Assembly: GCA_963665525.1 (NCBI GenBank)
Contig: OY762280.1
Span: forward strand, 3,906,001 to 3,970,000
Length of the DNA stretch: 64,000 bases
Source: UBA12077 sp963665525
Lineage (GTDB): Bacteria; Bacteroidota; Bacteroidia; Bacteroidales; UBA12077
Reading direction: 5' to 3'
Every line of letters begins with the position of its first letter. Position 1 is the first letter of the stretch. Positions 35,250 to 44,408 of the stretch are shown here, one piece after another. A program made the position numbers and the translations under genes. Below the pieces are notes generated by a model. That model ran no database searches. It was not told the origin of the DNA and was given only the letters and a program-made list of their open reading frames with translations.

Positions 35250-36156
35250 TCAAACTATAGATATACCAAGAGTAAATGCTAAAAACATAACAGAAAAGGA
35301 GTTCTTTTATGGGCATAAAGCATGCGCCGGATGTGGTGGAAGTGTTGCGGTTCGTTTAGCATTAAAAGTTTTAGGTGAAAGAACATATTCTGCTTTGCCT
35401 GCAGGTTGTATGGCCGCTGTTGGATTTATTTTCCCGCAAATGGCATTCATGAACAATTCCATCATTACAACTTTTCCAGGTGTTGCAAGTATGGCTTCGG
35501 GAATTGCTGCTGGAGCAAAAGCTTTAGGTCAGAAGGATTTTAAAACAGTGTGTTTTGCCGGTGATGGTGGTACTGCCGATATTGGTTTGCAAGCATTATC
35601 GGGAATGATTGATCGCGATGATGATGTTCTTTACATCTGTTACGATAACGAAGCTTATATGAATACAGGTATTCAGAAAAGTGGATTAACACCTTACGGA
35701 ACACAAACTACAACAACTCCTGCAGGGAAAAACCTTCCGGGAACAAAAACAAATAAGAAGAACCTGTTTGAGATTATTGCTGCACACGATATTAAATATG
35801 CTGCAACCGCAAGTATTGGATATCCACAAGATTTTATCAATAAAGTAAATAAGGCAAAACATACTAAAGGTGCTACATTTATTCATGTGTATGCATCGTG
35901 CCCAACAGGCTGGGGAACACCTACTCATACATCAATTGAAATTGCAAAAGAAGCTGTTGATTGTGGATTAATTTATTTAGCTGAGTATGAAAATAGTGAA
36001 TTCAAATTGAATAAAAATCCAAAAGAATTTAAATCGGTTAAGGAATATTTAACTAAACAAGGCCGATTTAAGCACATGACTGACGAAGACATTGAAAAAG
36101 TGATTCAGTTCAGAGATGTGAAATGGAAACGAATGCGTAAAAATTGGGTAAAATAA
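35242..36156 (+). CDS. porB: 2-oxoacid:ferredoxin oxidoreductase, beta (TPP-binding) subunit
   Basis: 304 residues. Binds thiamine diphosphate-Mg and a [4Fe-4S] cluster. KACAGCGGSVAVRLAL supplies the first two cluster cysteines. GDGGTADIGLQALSG followed by YDNEAYMNTGIQKSG is the TPP-binding GDG...N motif of the PorB type. YASCPTGWGTPTHTSI near residue 215 is the usual downstream block. It is the last gene of the operon and is followed by a terminator. The PorB-like motif favours pyruvate, but related valerate enzymes share it. Confidence 0.93.
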   Translation: MTNQTIDIPRVNAKNITEKEFFYGHKACAGCGGSVAVRLALKVLGERTYSALPAGCMAAVGFIFPQMAFMNNSIITTFPGVASMASGIAAGAKALGQKDFKTVCFAGDGGTADIGLQALSGMIDRDDDVLYICYDNEAYMNTGIQKSGLTPYGTQTTTTPAGKNLPGTKTNKKNLFEIIAAHDIKYAATASIGYPQDFINKVNKAKHTKGATFIHVYASCPTGWGTPTHTSIEIAKEAVDCGLIYLAEYENSEFKLNKNPKEFKSVKEYLTKQGRFKHMTDEDIEKVIQFRDVKWKRMRKNWVK

Positions 36157-36181
36157 AATACTAAAAGCCTATATAAATATT

Positions 36182-36222
36182 ACAGACCGTGAGTTTATTT
36201 TATAAATAGCGGTCTGTCTTTT
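36182..36222 (+). terminator. Terminator of the 2-oxoacid oxidoreductase operon
   Basis: ACAGACCG (36182-36189) pairs with CGGTCTGT (36210-36217), with an inner TTTAT/ATAAA pairing, followed by a T-tract. Confidence 0.82.
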
Positions 36223-36223
36223 T

Positions 36224-37574
36224 TTATATAACCGGGAAAGTTATTTTACATGTTGTTCCTTTATTTTCTTGTGAACTAATATTTAATTCTCCATGGTGGT
36301 TTCGAATAATTTGTCGCGATACACTTAACCCAATACCCGAACCTTCTTTTTTTGTTGTAAAGAATGGAATAAAAATTTCTGATTGATGATCTAAAGAAAT
36401 ACCTTGTCCATTATCTGTTATGGAAAGATTTAAAGAATTGTTTTGAGTTTCTGCCTTTAGTTTGATTTCCCCTTTTTCGGTATTAATTGCTTCAGATGAA
36501 TTTTTTACAAGGTTAATTAAAACTTGCGTAATTTGTTCTTTGTCAATTAATATAAATTCTGATTTTGTTAATCGTTTATATTCTAATCGAATATTTTTAG
36601 AAGTACAATATTCTTTTAAAATAGGTAAAGTTTCATCTATAAATTCGTTAATATTTGCTTTTTCTACATTTGGTTCCGGAATGCGCATTACCTTTTTAAA
36701 GTCGGCAACAAAACTACTCAAACCTTGATTTCTGTTATCAATACTTTTTAAACCGGTAACAGCAAATTCAATATCTTCTTCCTTTAACTGAGATACCTTT
36801 TTTATTCTATCATCTAGGGCAAATATCTTAAGAACAGATGAAGTTAAAGAACGAATTGGTCCAATTAATTGAATTCATAATTTCGTGAGTAAGCACACGA
36901 AAGATTTTACGCCATGCTTTTTCTTCTTCAATATCTAATTCTGTTCTAATGTTTTCGAAAGAGATAATTTTAATGTTTCGTTGATTGATTTTGATATTTT
37001 TTATCTGAAAAAGTAAACTTTTTATTCCTTTACTGGTGTTAATTGAAATAACTTCTTTAGTTCCCTCTTTTAGATTAAGTAACTTATCTTCAAGCCCTTC
37101 CTTAACCTTGTTTAGTTGTGATAATAGCTCAAGAGAGTTTGTTTCTAAAATATCCTGACCAGCACGATTTATTATTTCAACTTTACCCGATTCTGTTATT
37201 GTAATAATGCCGGTAGGCATTTGATCTAGTATCTGTCGAAGGTATTGATGTGTACTTTCTTTTTCAAGATCTGCTAATCGAACGTATCTTAAAATCTCAT
37301 TTAAGCTAAAATTAAGTTCTTTAAATGAACTATTAGAAATGTCTGTATTTAAATAATCACTGTATTTTATATTTTCAAGAAATTGTTTTAGCCGACGATT
37401 CGTTCGATTTACATATTTTATTAGTACTATAATTAAGATAACCCAAACTAAGCTAACAGTAATTTTTGCAACTTTATAATCAACATTGGACCAAACTTCA
37501 ACTAGGGCAAGTCCAATAATTGCAATAAGTATGCATAATATTACAACACCTATATTGAAACGATTAAAGCTCAT
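36224..37574 (-). pseudogene. NtrY-like sensor histidine kinase interrupted by a 4-bp duplication
   Basis: Two adjacent minus-strand frames are the halves of one kinase. The N-terminal part (37574 down to a stop at 36828, 248 residues) has two membrane helices, a PAS-like segment (PTGIITITESGKVEIINRAG) and the phospho-acceptor His230 in VLTHEIMNSI, then runs into junk. The other frame continues GPIRSLTSSVLKIFALDD and reaches the full ATPase domain (NLVKNSSEAI, ITDNGQGIS, KKEGSGIGLSVSRQII). The break is a tandem AATTAATT at 36863-36870; with one AATT removed the reading is MNSIGPIRS and a 448-residue kinase results. The gene overlaps its response regulator by 11 bases. It could be a true pseudogene, a reversible switch or a sequence error. 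Confidence 0.85.
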
Positions 37575-38928
37575 ACTTCTTAATTTTATTATAAAGGGTA
37601 CGCCTTGTTATTCCTAACTCATTTGCTGTTTCGGTATAATTATTATTATGTTTTTTAAGGGCAGTTTTAATTATTTTGATTTCATTGTTTTCAAGATCAA
37701 GAGTATCAAAACTTGTAGAATTAGTTTGTTTTCTAAAAGCAAAATCTTCTTGTGTCAGATAATCAGAATCACTTAATATAACAGCTTTTTCTACTGCATG
37801 TTGTAATTCCCGTATATTTCCTGGCCAACTGTAATTTTTCAAGTATGTTATTGCTTCGTCAGAAATACCTTTTATTGATTTTTGGTATTTATCATTAAAT
37901 ATTTTAAGGAAATGATTCAGAAAACCTGTTATATCTTCTTTCCTATTACGCAATGCTGGAATTTCGATCGTTACTGTATTGATTCTATATAAGAGATCTT
38001 CTCGAAATTCTTTATTTTCAGACGCTTCGAATAAATCCATGTTGGTTGCTGTAATTAACCTTATATCAATATCTTTTTGAACTGATGCACCAACTGGCGT
38101 AATTTTTTTATTTTGAATTGTTGTTAAAAGTTTCTTTTGTGATTCAAGATTAAGATTTCCAATTTCATCTAAAAACAATGTTCCTCCAGATGCAGGTTCC
38201 AGTTTTCCAATTTTAGCTTCTTTAGCATCTGTAAAAGCACCCTTTTCATAACCAAATAGTTCACTTTCAAATAGAGATTCTGAAATTGAACCTAAATCAA
38301 CTGCCACAAAAAGTTTTTCTGATCTATTCGATAAAGCATGTATTTGCCTTGCTAAAACTTCTTTCCCGGTACCATTTTCGCCAAGAATTAAAATATTGGC
38401 ATCTGTTTTTACTACCTTCTCTACTACATTCATTATTTCTTGCATTGCTGATGATTTGCTAACGAAATAATTCTGAGTTTTAGAAATTTCTGTACGTAGA
38501 TTTTTATTTACTGTTTTAAGTGATTTGATTTCTCTTTTCGACTTTGTGATTTCTACAGCTCTTTTTACTGAAGTAATTAATTTATCATCATCCCAGGGTT
38601 TTTCGATATAGTCAGTTGCTCCGTCATGTATGGCTTGAACAGCCTTTTCAAGTTCTGCATAGGCAGTTAAGAATATAATTGATATATCAGAATCAATCTT
38701 AAGAATTTCTTTCATCCAATAAAAACCTTCATTGCCAGTATTTAAACCGGCAACAAAATTCATGTCTAAAATAATGGCATCATATACTTTATTATTTAAG
38801 ACTGAATAAAGTTGATTAGGATCTGTTAATGAATCAACTGAACATATATTTCTTAGTAATAGCTGAATTGCAACTATTACATCTTTATTGTCTTCTACAA
38901 TTAAAAGTTCTGGTAATTGTTTGTTCAT
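37564..38928 (-). CDS. NtrC-type sigma-54-dependent response regulator
   Basis: 454 residues from ATG 38928 (MNKQLPELLIVEDN); an upstream in-frame ATG would add 17 hydrophobic residues before the receiver domain and is less likely. Receiver domain about 1-125 (phospho-acceptor Asp in AIILDMNF, Lys in IEKPWDD). AAA+ domain about 145-380: Walker A GENGTGKEVLA, Walker B GGTLFLDEIGNL. The sigma-54 contact loop reads GAFTDA instead of GAFTGA. The C-terminal Fis-type helix-turn-helix is TANELGITRRTLYNKIKK. Its kinase overlaps the 3' end and is broken. It probably acts on the divergent ABC permease operon. Confidence 0.93.
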   Translation of the reverse strand: MNKQLPELLIVEDNKDVIVAIQLLLRNICSVDSLTDPNQLYSVLNNKVYDAIILDMNFVAGLNTGNEGFYWMKEILKIDSDISIIFLTAYAELEKAVQAIHDGATDYIEKPWDDDKLITSVKRAVEITKSKREIKSLKTVNKNLRTEISKTQNYFVSKSSAMQEIMNVVEKVVKTDANILILGENGTGKEVLARQIHALSNRSEKLFVAVDLGSISESLFESELFGYEKGAFTDAKEAKIGKLEPASGGTLFLDEIGNLNLESQKKLLTTIQNKKITPVGASVQKDIDIRLITATNMDLFEASENKEFREDLLYRINTVTIEIPALRNRKEDITGFLNHFLKIFNDKYQKSIKGISDEAITYLKNYSWPGNIRELQHAVEKAVILSDSDYLTQEDFAFRKQTNSTSFDTLDLENNEIKIIKTALKKHNNNYTETANELGITRRTLYNKIKKYEL

Positions 38929-38958
38929 TAAAATAAAATTTAAATAAAAGTATGAAAA

Positions 38959-38997
38959 TGAGAATCCTTTTCCCAGCAAGTGAGAAAAATTTTCTCA
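38959..38997. promoter_or_regulatory. Pair of 17-bp dyads, candidate enhancer sites of the NtrC-type regulator
   Basis: Site 2 (38981-38997), TGAGAAAAATTTTCTCA, is a perfect 8-1-8 palindrome. Site 1 (38959-38975), TGAGAATCCTTTTCCCA, matches it at 13 of 17 positions. Centres are 22 bp apart, about two helical turns, as expected for cooperative binding. They lie between the regulator gene and the ABC permease operon. Confidence 0.55.
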
Positions 38998-39049
38998 AAA
39001 CAAAATGCAGAATAATTTGTAAACACCAAAAAATCAGAAAGAAACAGTT

Positions 39050-39078
39050 TTGGTATAAGGCTTGGCATATAGAAAGCG
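39050..39078 (+). promoter_or_regulatory. Sigma-54-like -24/-12 elements before the ABC permease operon
   Basis: TTGGCATATAGAAAGCG (39062-39078) has the invariant GG and GC at the correct 10-base separation and a good -24 half (TTGGCA), with a weak -12 half. An overlapping second candidate begins TTGGTATA at 39050 but has the GC one base too far. The first would place the start site about 100 and 122 bp from the two upstream dyads, the usual enhancer distance. Confidence 0.42.
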
Positions 39079-39092
39079 AATAATTAAATTTG

Positions 39093-41468
39093 ATGAATAT
39101 GTTTAGAAATTTTATACAATTAGCATTTAGAAATTTTTTAAAGAACAGCTCATATACAATTATTAATGTATTAGGACTTTCAGTAGGATTAGCGGCTTTT
39201 ATAATACTTACTTTATTCGTAAAGTACGAATTGGGTTATGATACTTTTCATGAAGGCACAGACCGGATGTATAGAGTAGAGGAGCAAATACATTTGGCAA
39301 ATGAAGTGGATATCTGGTCGCAAATACCTGCACCTGTTAGTAATACGCTTCAAGAAAGATATGCAGAAATAGAAGAAGCTATAACAATCCGTGAAGTTTG
39401 GGGAGAATATTTGTCAACATCAAAAAAGCGGACTTTTTTTGAGCCTGATGGATATTATGCAAATTCTGATATTTTCAATTTATTTAATATAAAATTTATT
39501 TCAGGAAATAAAAAAACCGCATTAGATTCTCCAATGAAAATAGTGTTAACAGAATCAATAGCTAATAAATTATTCCCAGATACGGAACCTATGGGACAAA
39601 ATATTTTAGTAGATAACAAGAGAACCTATATTGTATCTGGAGTTATTGAAGATGTGCCTTTTAATACAAACACACCATTAACTTATTTAATACCTTTTAG
39701 TACTTACAAAAGTTTATGGAATGAAAGTTTCTTAGATCATTGGGATTGGGATGATACAAGGGTATATATTAAACTTAAAGAAGGCGTGGATAAAGAAAAG
39801 TTTGAACAAAAAATAGCCTTTTTATTTGATGAGTTTAGAGAAGAAAGGGATGATAAACTTTTATTGACTCCTATAAAAATGATTCACTTAGTTGATGGTA
39901 ATAATTTCGGATATTTAATTGTGGTAACATTGTACGGAATAGTAGGATTGTTTACATTAGTTTTAGCAGCCTTAAATTTTGTTAATTTAACTACAGCATA
40001 CTCATTAACAAGAGCAAAAGAAATAGGTGTTAAAAAGGTTGTTGGGAGTTCAAAAGGAAGATTAATAAAACAGTTTCTAGGAGAGTCATTAATAATTGTA
40101 TTTATGTCTTTACTAATTGCTTTTACTATTACTGAAGCATCATTACCAATATTTAATCGAATAGTATCTTTACCATTAGATATTAAATATATCGAAGATT
40201 GGTCATTTACATTATTTATTATAGGAATAACTGCACTAACAGGAATTTTATCTGGATTCTATCCATCTTTAGTATTATCATCGTTGAATCCTTTACAAAC
40301 ATTGAAAAACAAGATATTCGACAACAAACGATTTAAAAAATTCTCTATGAGAAAAGGTCTGGTAGTTTTTCAGTTGATAATGTCAATTGTATTTATTATT
40401 ACAACTTTAGGAATATTAGGGCAGTTCAGATATTTAAAAAATAAAGATTTAGGTTTTGATAAACATAATTTATTGATAAGTAGAATTGGAGCAACTGAAA
40501 AAGTTAAAATAAATGATTTTGCAACTTTACATGATGAATTATTACAAATTCCCGGAGTAATTAACTCTTCAATATCATATAATTCTCCATTCAATGGTTC
40601 CTGGGGTAGAGTTGTTAATTGGGAAGGGAGTCAGGCTGGTGAAAATATGAATTGTCGCTTTAATAGAGCATATGCTACTTTTTTAAATACAATGAAAATA
40701 AATTTAATTGCCGGAAGGCAGTTTGATCAAAACTTAGCTTCTGATTCAGCAGCTTGTATTGTGAATGAAACATTTATAAATATAATTGGATGGAATGCTG
40801 AAGAAGCTATCGGTAAAAGAGTATGGGATAAGGATTATACTATTATTGGAGTAATGAATGATTTTCATGAACAGTCGCCATATACAAAGATTCAGCCTTA
40901 CATTATGATAAATCATTCTGGGTATTTAACAGGATCGAAAGATCTAATTGTTAGGATTGATGATATTGCAGATAATGAAAAAGTTGGTAAAATAAAGGCA
41001 TTATTGGAAGAGTATTTCCCAGATATAATATTTGAAATAAAACCTTTTGATAATAATTTGGGAGCTGGCACTTATAAAGTTTATGAAGGAATGGCGAAAA
41101 CCTTTGGTTTCTTTTCTCTTGTATCAATTATAATTGCAGTTATTGGATTATTTGCATTGGTATCGTTTAGTAGTAAACGTAAAATAAAAGAAATTGGAAT
41201 TAGAAAGGTGCTTGGAGCAAGTTCATGGCAGATTTATAAAAAACTTATAAATGAATATATCATCCTTACAGTTGTTGCAAATATGTTTGCAATGCCTTTA
41301 GGAATTCTTTTTTACAAATTTGATCCATCTTATTATAAAACTGATTTAAATTATTTGAATCTGGTTATAACAGGAATATTATCTTTCGTTATTACAATTA
41401 TTATTATAAGTATTCAGGTTATTAAATCATCAAATGCAAATCCTGTTGATAGTTTGCGATACGAATAA
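39093..41468 (+). CDS. FtsX/MacB-like ABC transporter permease, first of a tandem pair
   Basis: 791 residues from ATG 39093; ATG 39099 (MFRNFIQLAF) aligns with the start of the paralogue and may be the true one. Layout of MacB-type permeases: an N-terminal helix (YTIINVLGLSVGLAAFIIL), a periplasmic MacB_PCD domain, three helices with TRAKEIGVKKVVGSSKGRL, then a second copy of the same plan ending in KIKEIGIRKVLGASSWQIY and a final three-helix FtsX domain. The two cytoplasmic KEIGxxKVxGx loops are coupling sites for an ABC ATPase, which is not encoded nearby. Typical Bacteroidota members export lipids or peptides or act in signalling; the substrate here is unknown. Confidence 0.88.
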   Translation: MNMFRNFIQLAFRNFLKNSSYTIINVLGLSVGLAAFIILTLFVKYELGYDTFHEGTDRMYRVEEQIHLANEVDIWSQIPAPVSNTLQERYAEIEEAITIREVWGEYLSTSKKRTFFEPDGYYANSDIFNLFNIKFISGNKKTALDSPMKIVLTESIANKLFPDTEPMGQNILVDNKRTYIVSGVIEDVPFNTNTPLTYLIPFSTYKSLWNESFLDHWDWDDTRVYIKLKEGVDKEKFEQKIAFLFDEFREERDDKLLLTPIKMIHLVDGNNFGYLIVVTLYGIVGLFTLVLAALNFVNLTTAYSLTRAKEIGVKKVVGSSKGRLIKQFLGESLIIVFMSLLIAFTITEASLPIFNRIVSLPLDIKYIEDWSFTLFIIGITALTGILSGFYPSLVLSSLNPLQTLKNKIFDNKRFKKFSMRKGLVVFQLIMSIVFIITTLGILGQFRYLKNKDLGFDKHNLLISRIGATEKVKINDFATLHDELLQIPGVINSSISYNSPFNGSWGRVVNWEGSQAGENMNCRFNRAYATFLNTMKINLIAGRQFDQNLASDSAACIVNETFINIIGWNAEEAIGKRVWDKDYTIIGVMNDFHEQSPYTKIQPYIMINHSGYLTGSKDLIVRIDDIADNEKVGKIKALLEEYFPDIIFEIKPFDNNLGAGTYKVYEGMAKTFGFFSLVSIIIAVIGLFALVSFSSKRKIKEIGIRKVLGASSWQIYKKLINEYIILTVVANMFAMPLGILFYKFDPSYYKTDLNYLNLVITGILSFVITIIIISIQVIKSSNANPVDSLRYE

Positions 41469-41483
41469 TTAAGTCTAATAATT

Positions 41484-43853
41484 ATGATACGAAATTTTTT
41501 ATTATTAGCAAGCAGGAATTTTATTAAAAATGGAGTTTATTCTATAATTAATATTTTAGGACTTTCTGTTGGGTTAGCAGCTTTTATAATACTTTCACTT
41601 TTTGTTAAATTTGAATTAAGTTTTGATACATATCATAACGACCATGACAGAATATACCGGGTTGTACAGAAAGTTAGTACCTCGAGTGAAATAAATACCT
41701 GGCAAGATTTACCGGCACCTATTGGGATAGAATTAGAGAATAGATATGCTGAGGTTGAGGAAGCTATAGTGATTAAAAGAGTTTGGGGTGAATATTTCTC
41801 AACATCAAAGGGAAGAACCTTTTATGAAAAAGGAGGAAGTTATGCAAATCCTGATATTTTTGATTTGTTAAAGATCAACTTTGTTGCAGGAGATAAAATA
41901 ACAGCTCTTGATGGGCCAATGAAAATAGTTTTAACTGAATCTTTAGCAAACAAATTATTTCCCGATTCGAATCCAATGGGACAAAGCATTTTGGTAGATA
42001 AGAGAAGAACTTATCAGGTTTCGGCTGTAATTGAAGATTTCCCTTATAATACCTATGGAAGATCGAGTTATCTTATCTCTTTTGAAACTTATAAAAGTGT
42101 ATATCATAGAGATTTGTTTGAGCTTTGGGATTGGCATAGTGTAAGAGTTTATTTAAAACTGAAAGAAGATGTTGATGCTAAAGTATTTGAAAATAAGATT
42201 AAGTATTTATTAGATGATTTTCTTGAAGATCGCAATGATGAAATTAAACTCACACCTGTTTGGTTATTTCACTTACGTCAAAGTGACGAAGACGGTTATT
42301 GGGCAGTAGTTGTATTGTATGGATCATTAGGATTATTTACATTGCTTCTGGCAGCTATAAATTTTACAAATCTTACTACAGCCTATTCATTAACACGAGC
42401 TAAAGAAATTGGAGTGAAAAAAATTGTTGGTTCTTCAAGATTAAATTTGGTGGGACAATTTATTGGGGAATCTCTTATTATGATTTTTATTTCTTTGCTA
42501 ATAGCATTTACTATTACTGAAGCAGTTTTACCACTATTTAGTCGGATTGTTTCTACTCCACTTGATATAAGGTATGTCGAAAATTGGCAATTTACATTGT
42601 TCGTTCTTGGAATAACTATTTTGACTGGAATTGTGGCGGGACTTTATCCAGCCTTGGTTTTATCGTCTATTAATCCATTGTTAATTGTTAAAAATCAAAT
42701 ATTTGATAGTAATAGGTTTAAAAAATTCTCAATGCGTAGAGGATTAATCGTATTTCAAATGGTAATATGTATATTATTTGTATTAATAACCATAGGTATT
42801 CTTAAGCAGTTTAATTATCTACAAAACAAAGAATTAGGATTTAATAAAGAAAATCTACTTATATGTAGTATAAAAAACACAGAAAAAGTAAAAATAAATG
42901 AGTTTTCGGCATTGCGCAATGAACTACTTTTGATTCCTGGTGTTGAAGAAACATCATTAGCATACAATACTCCTTTTTATGGATCAATGGCTCATACCTT
43001 GAATTGGGAGGGTGCCCCGGAAGGTGAGAAAATAAGTTGCAGATATAATAAAGCATATGCAACTTTCTTAAAAACTCTGGAAATAGAATTATTAGCAGGT
43101 AGAGATTTTGATGAAAATAGAATTGCAGATTCCACTGCATGTATTGTAAATGAAACCTTCGTGAGAATATTAGGTTGGAATATAGAAGAGGCTATAGGTA
43201 AGAGAGTGTGGAATTTACAATATACAATTATAGGCATAACCAAAGACTTTCATCAACAATCTCCTTTTACAAAAATAAGACCTTATTTTTTATGTAGTCA
43301 TCCTGGATTTTTGACTGGAAATAAAGTTATAAGCATTCGAGTAGCAGATGCACGAAACAGAAATACTATTAAAAATATTAATATCGTTTTGGATGATTTT
43401 TTTCCTGATAGCAATTTTGAGCTTACACTGTTCGATGAAAATGCAGATGATGATACCCAGGAAACATTTAGTGCGATAGGGAAAACTTTTGGATTCTTCT
43501 CGGTTATTTCAATTGTAATAGCAATAATTGGGATGTTTGCTTTAGTTGCTTATAGCAGTAAAAGAAAAGTAAAAGAAATAGGTATTCGAAAAGTAATTGG
43601 AGCTAAATCAACACAAATTTTTGCCGTTATTATGAAAGAGTATCTTAAACTTGTTCTTATAGCAAATATTATTGCTATCCCTCTTGGATATTTTATGATG
43701 AATGCAGATCCTTCCTATTACAAACCAGAAGCAGATTATTCTATATTTGTTTGGGTTGGAATGCTGTCATTCGTTATAATAATAGCTATTATTAGTATTC
43801 AAGTTCTAAAATCATCGAGGGCAAACCCAGTTGATAGTTTACGTTATGAATAA
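41484..43853 (+). CDS. FtsX/MacB-like ABC transporter permease, second of a tandem pair
   Basis: 789 residues, colinear with the preceding gene along its whole length (for example INILGLSVGLAAFIILS, SLTRAKEIGVKKIVGSSRLN, KVKEIGIRKVIGAKSTQIF, and the same C-terminal SSRANPVDSLRYE ending). The similarity is well above family background, so the pair arose by duplication. It starts 15 bases after the first stop and shares its transcript, ending at a clear terminator. The two permeases could form a heterodimer with an ATPase encoded elsewhere; this is inference. Confidence 0.88.
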   Translation: MIRNFLLLASRNFIKNGVYSIINILGLSVGLAAFIILSLFVKFELSFDTYHNDHDRIYRVVQKVSTSSEINTWQDLPAPIGIELENRYAEVEEAIVIKRVWGEYFSTSKGRTFYEKGGSYANPDIFDLLKINFVAGDKITALDGPMKIVLTESLANKLFPDSNPMGQSILVDKRRTYQVSAVIEDFPYNTYGRSSYLISFETYKSVYHRDLFELWDWHSVRVYLKLKEDVDAKVFENKIKYLLDDFLEDRNDEIKLTPVWLFHLRQSDEDGYWAVVVLYGSLGLFTLLLAAINFTNLTTAYSLTRAKEIGVKKIVGSSRLNLVGQFIGESLIMIFISLLIAFTITEAVLPLFSRIVSTPLDIRYVENWQFTLFVLGITILTGIVAGLYPALVLSSINPLLIVKNQIFDSNRFKKFSMRRGLIVFQMVICILFVLITIGILKQFNYLQNKELGFNKENLLICSIKNTEKVKINEFSALRNELLLIPGVEETSLAYNTPFYGSMAHTLNWEGAPEGEKISCRYNKAYATFLKTLEIELLAGRDFDENRIADSTACIVNETFVRILGWNIEEAIGKRVWNLQYTIIGITKDFHQQSPFTKIRPYFLCSHPGFLTGNKVISIRVADARNRNTIKNINIVLDDFFPDSNFELTLFDENADDDTQETFSAIGKTFGFFSVISIVIAIIGMFALVAYSSKRKVKEIGIRKVIGAKSTQIFAVIMKEYLKLVLIANIIAIPLGYFMMNADPSYYKPEADYSIFVWVGMLSFVIIIAIISIQVLKSSRANPVDSLRYE

Positions 43854-43876
43854 TATAAATCTTGTTTTTAGAATTG

Positions 43877-43906
43877 ATCCGAAGTTGTAAGGCTTCGGAT
43901 TTTTTT
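43877..43906 (+). terminator. Terminator of the ABC permease operon
   Basis: ATCCGAAG (43877-43884) pairs with CTTCGGAT (43893-43900), loop TTGTAAGG, followed by six T. Confidence 0.88.
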
Positions 43907-43918
43907 AATTATTTATGC

Positions 43919-43926
43919 TAGCTTTG
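43919..43926 (+). promoter_or_regulatory. -7 box candidate for the PNPOx-like gene
   Basis: TAGCTTTG, exact TAnnTTTG, 37 bases before ATG 43964. The -33 position falls in the T-tract of the preceding terminator and is not clear. Confidence 0.4.
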
Positions 43927-43963
43927 TTAAACAAAATTGATGAACTTTTGTTTTTAAATATTT

Positions 43964-44407
43964 ATGACAGAGATTGATAATAGAATTGTTGAGTTTATTA
44001 ATAAACATCACGTACTTACTCTAGCTACCTCGAAAAATAATATACCTTACTGTGCCAATTGTTTTTATGTGTATTCTGAGGATCAAAATATGTTGGTTTT
44101 TACTACCGATCATAAAACCAAGCATGCGCAAGATGTTTCTAAAAATAGTATAGTTGCCGGATCAATTGTTTTAGAAACGAATGTTGTTGGAAAAATTCAG
44201 GGAGTGCAGTTTCAGGGAAAAATGTATGAGCCAAAAGATGAATTGTTAAAAGCTGTAAAAGCAAGATATCTAAAAAGATTTCCGGTTGCCATGTTAATGA
44301 AAACTAATTTATGGGTTGTTGAGATAAGTTTTCTTAAATTTACAGATAATCGATTGGGTTTTGGAAAGAAACTATATTGGGGAAACGAAGCTTCAGAAAT
44401 AGAATAA
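43964..44407 (+). CDS. Pyridoxamine 5'-phosphate oxidase-like flavin-binding protein
   Basis: 147 residues, a split-barrel FMN-binding fold: VLTLATSKNNIPYCANCFYV, MLVFTTDHKTKHAQDVSKNS, and a strand block VAGSIVLETNVVGKIQGVQF. It resembles the UPF0306/YhbP group more than true PdxH, since the pyridoxal-binding C-terminus is absent. Function unknown; an FMN- or F420-type reductase activity is possible but not shown. One base separates it from the following SDR gene, so they are co-transcribed. Confidence 0.8.
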   Translation: MTEIDNRIVEFINKHHVLTLATSKNNIPYCANCFYVYSEDQNMLVFTTDHKTKHAQDVSKNSIVAGSIVLETNVVGKIQGVQFQGKMYEPKDELLKAVKARYLKRFPVAMLMKTNLWVVEISFLKFTDNRLGFGKKLYWGNEASEIE

Positions 44408-44408
44408 T

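Noticed and set aside
36224..36721. A 165-residue frame that could be read as a separate ATPase-domain protein
   Set aside because: It starts only at a TTG inside the dimerisation region and the missing link is present out of frame with the upstream half; it is the 3' part of one frameshifted kinase.
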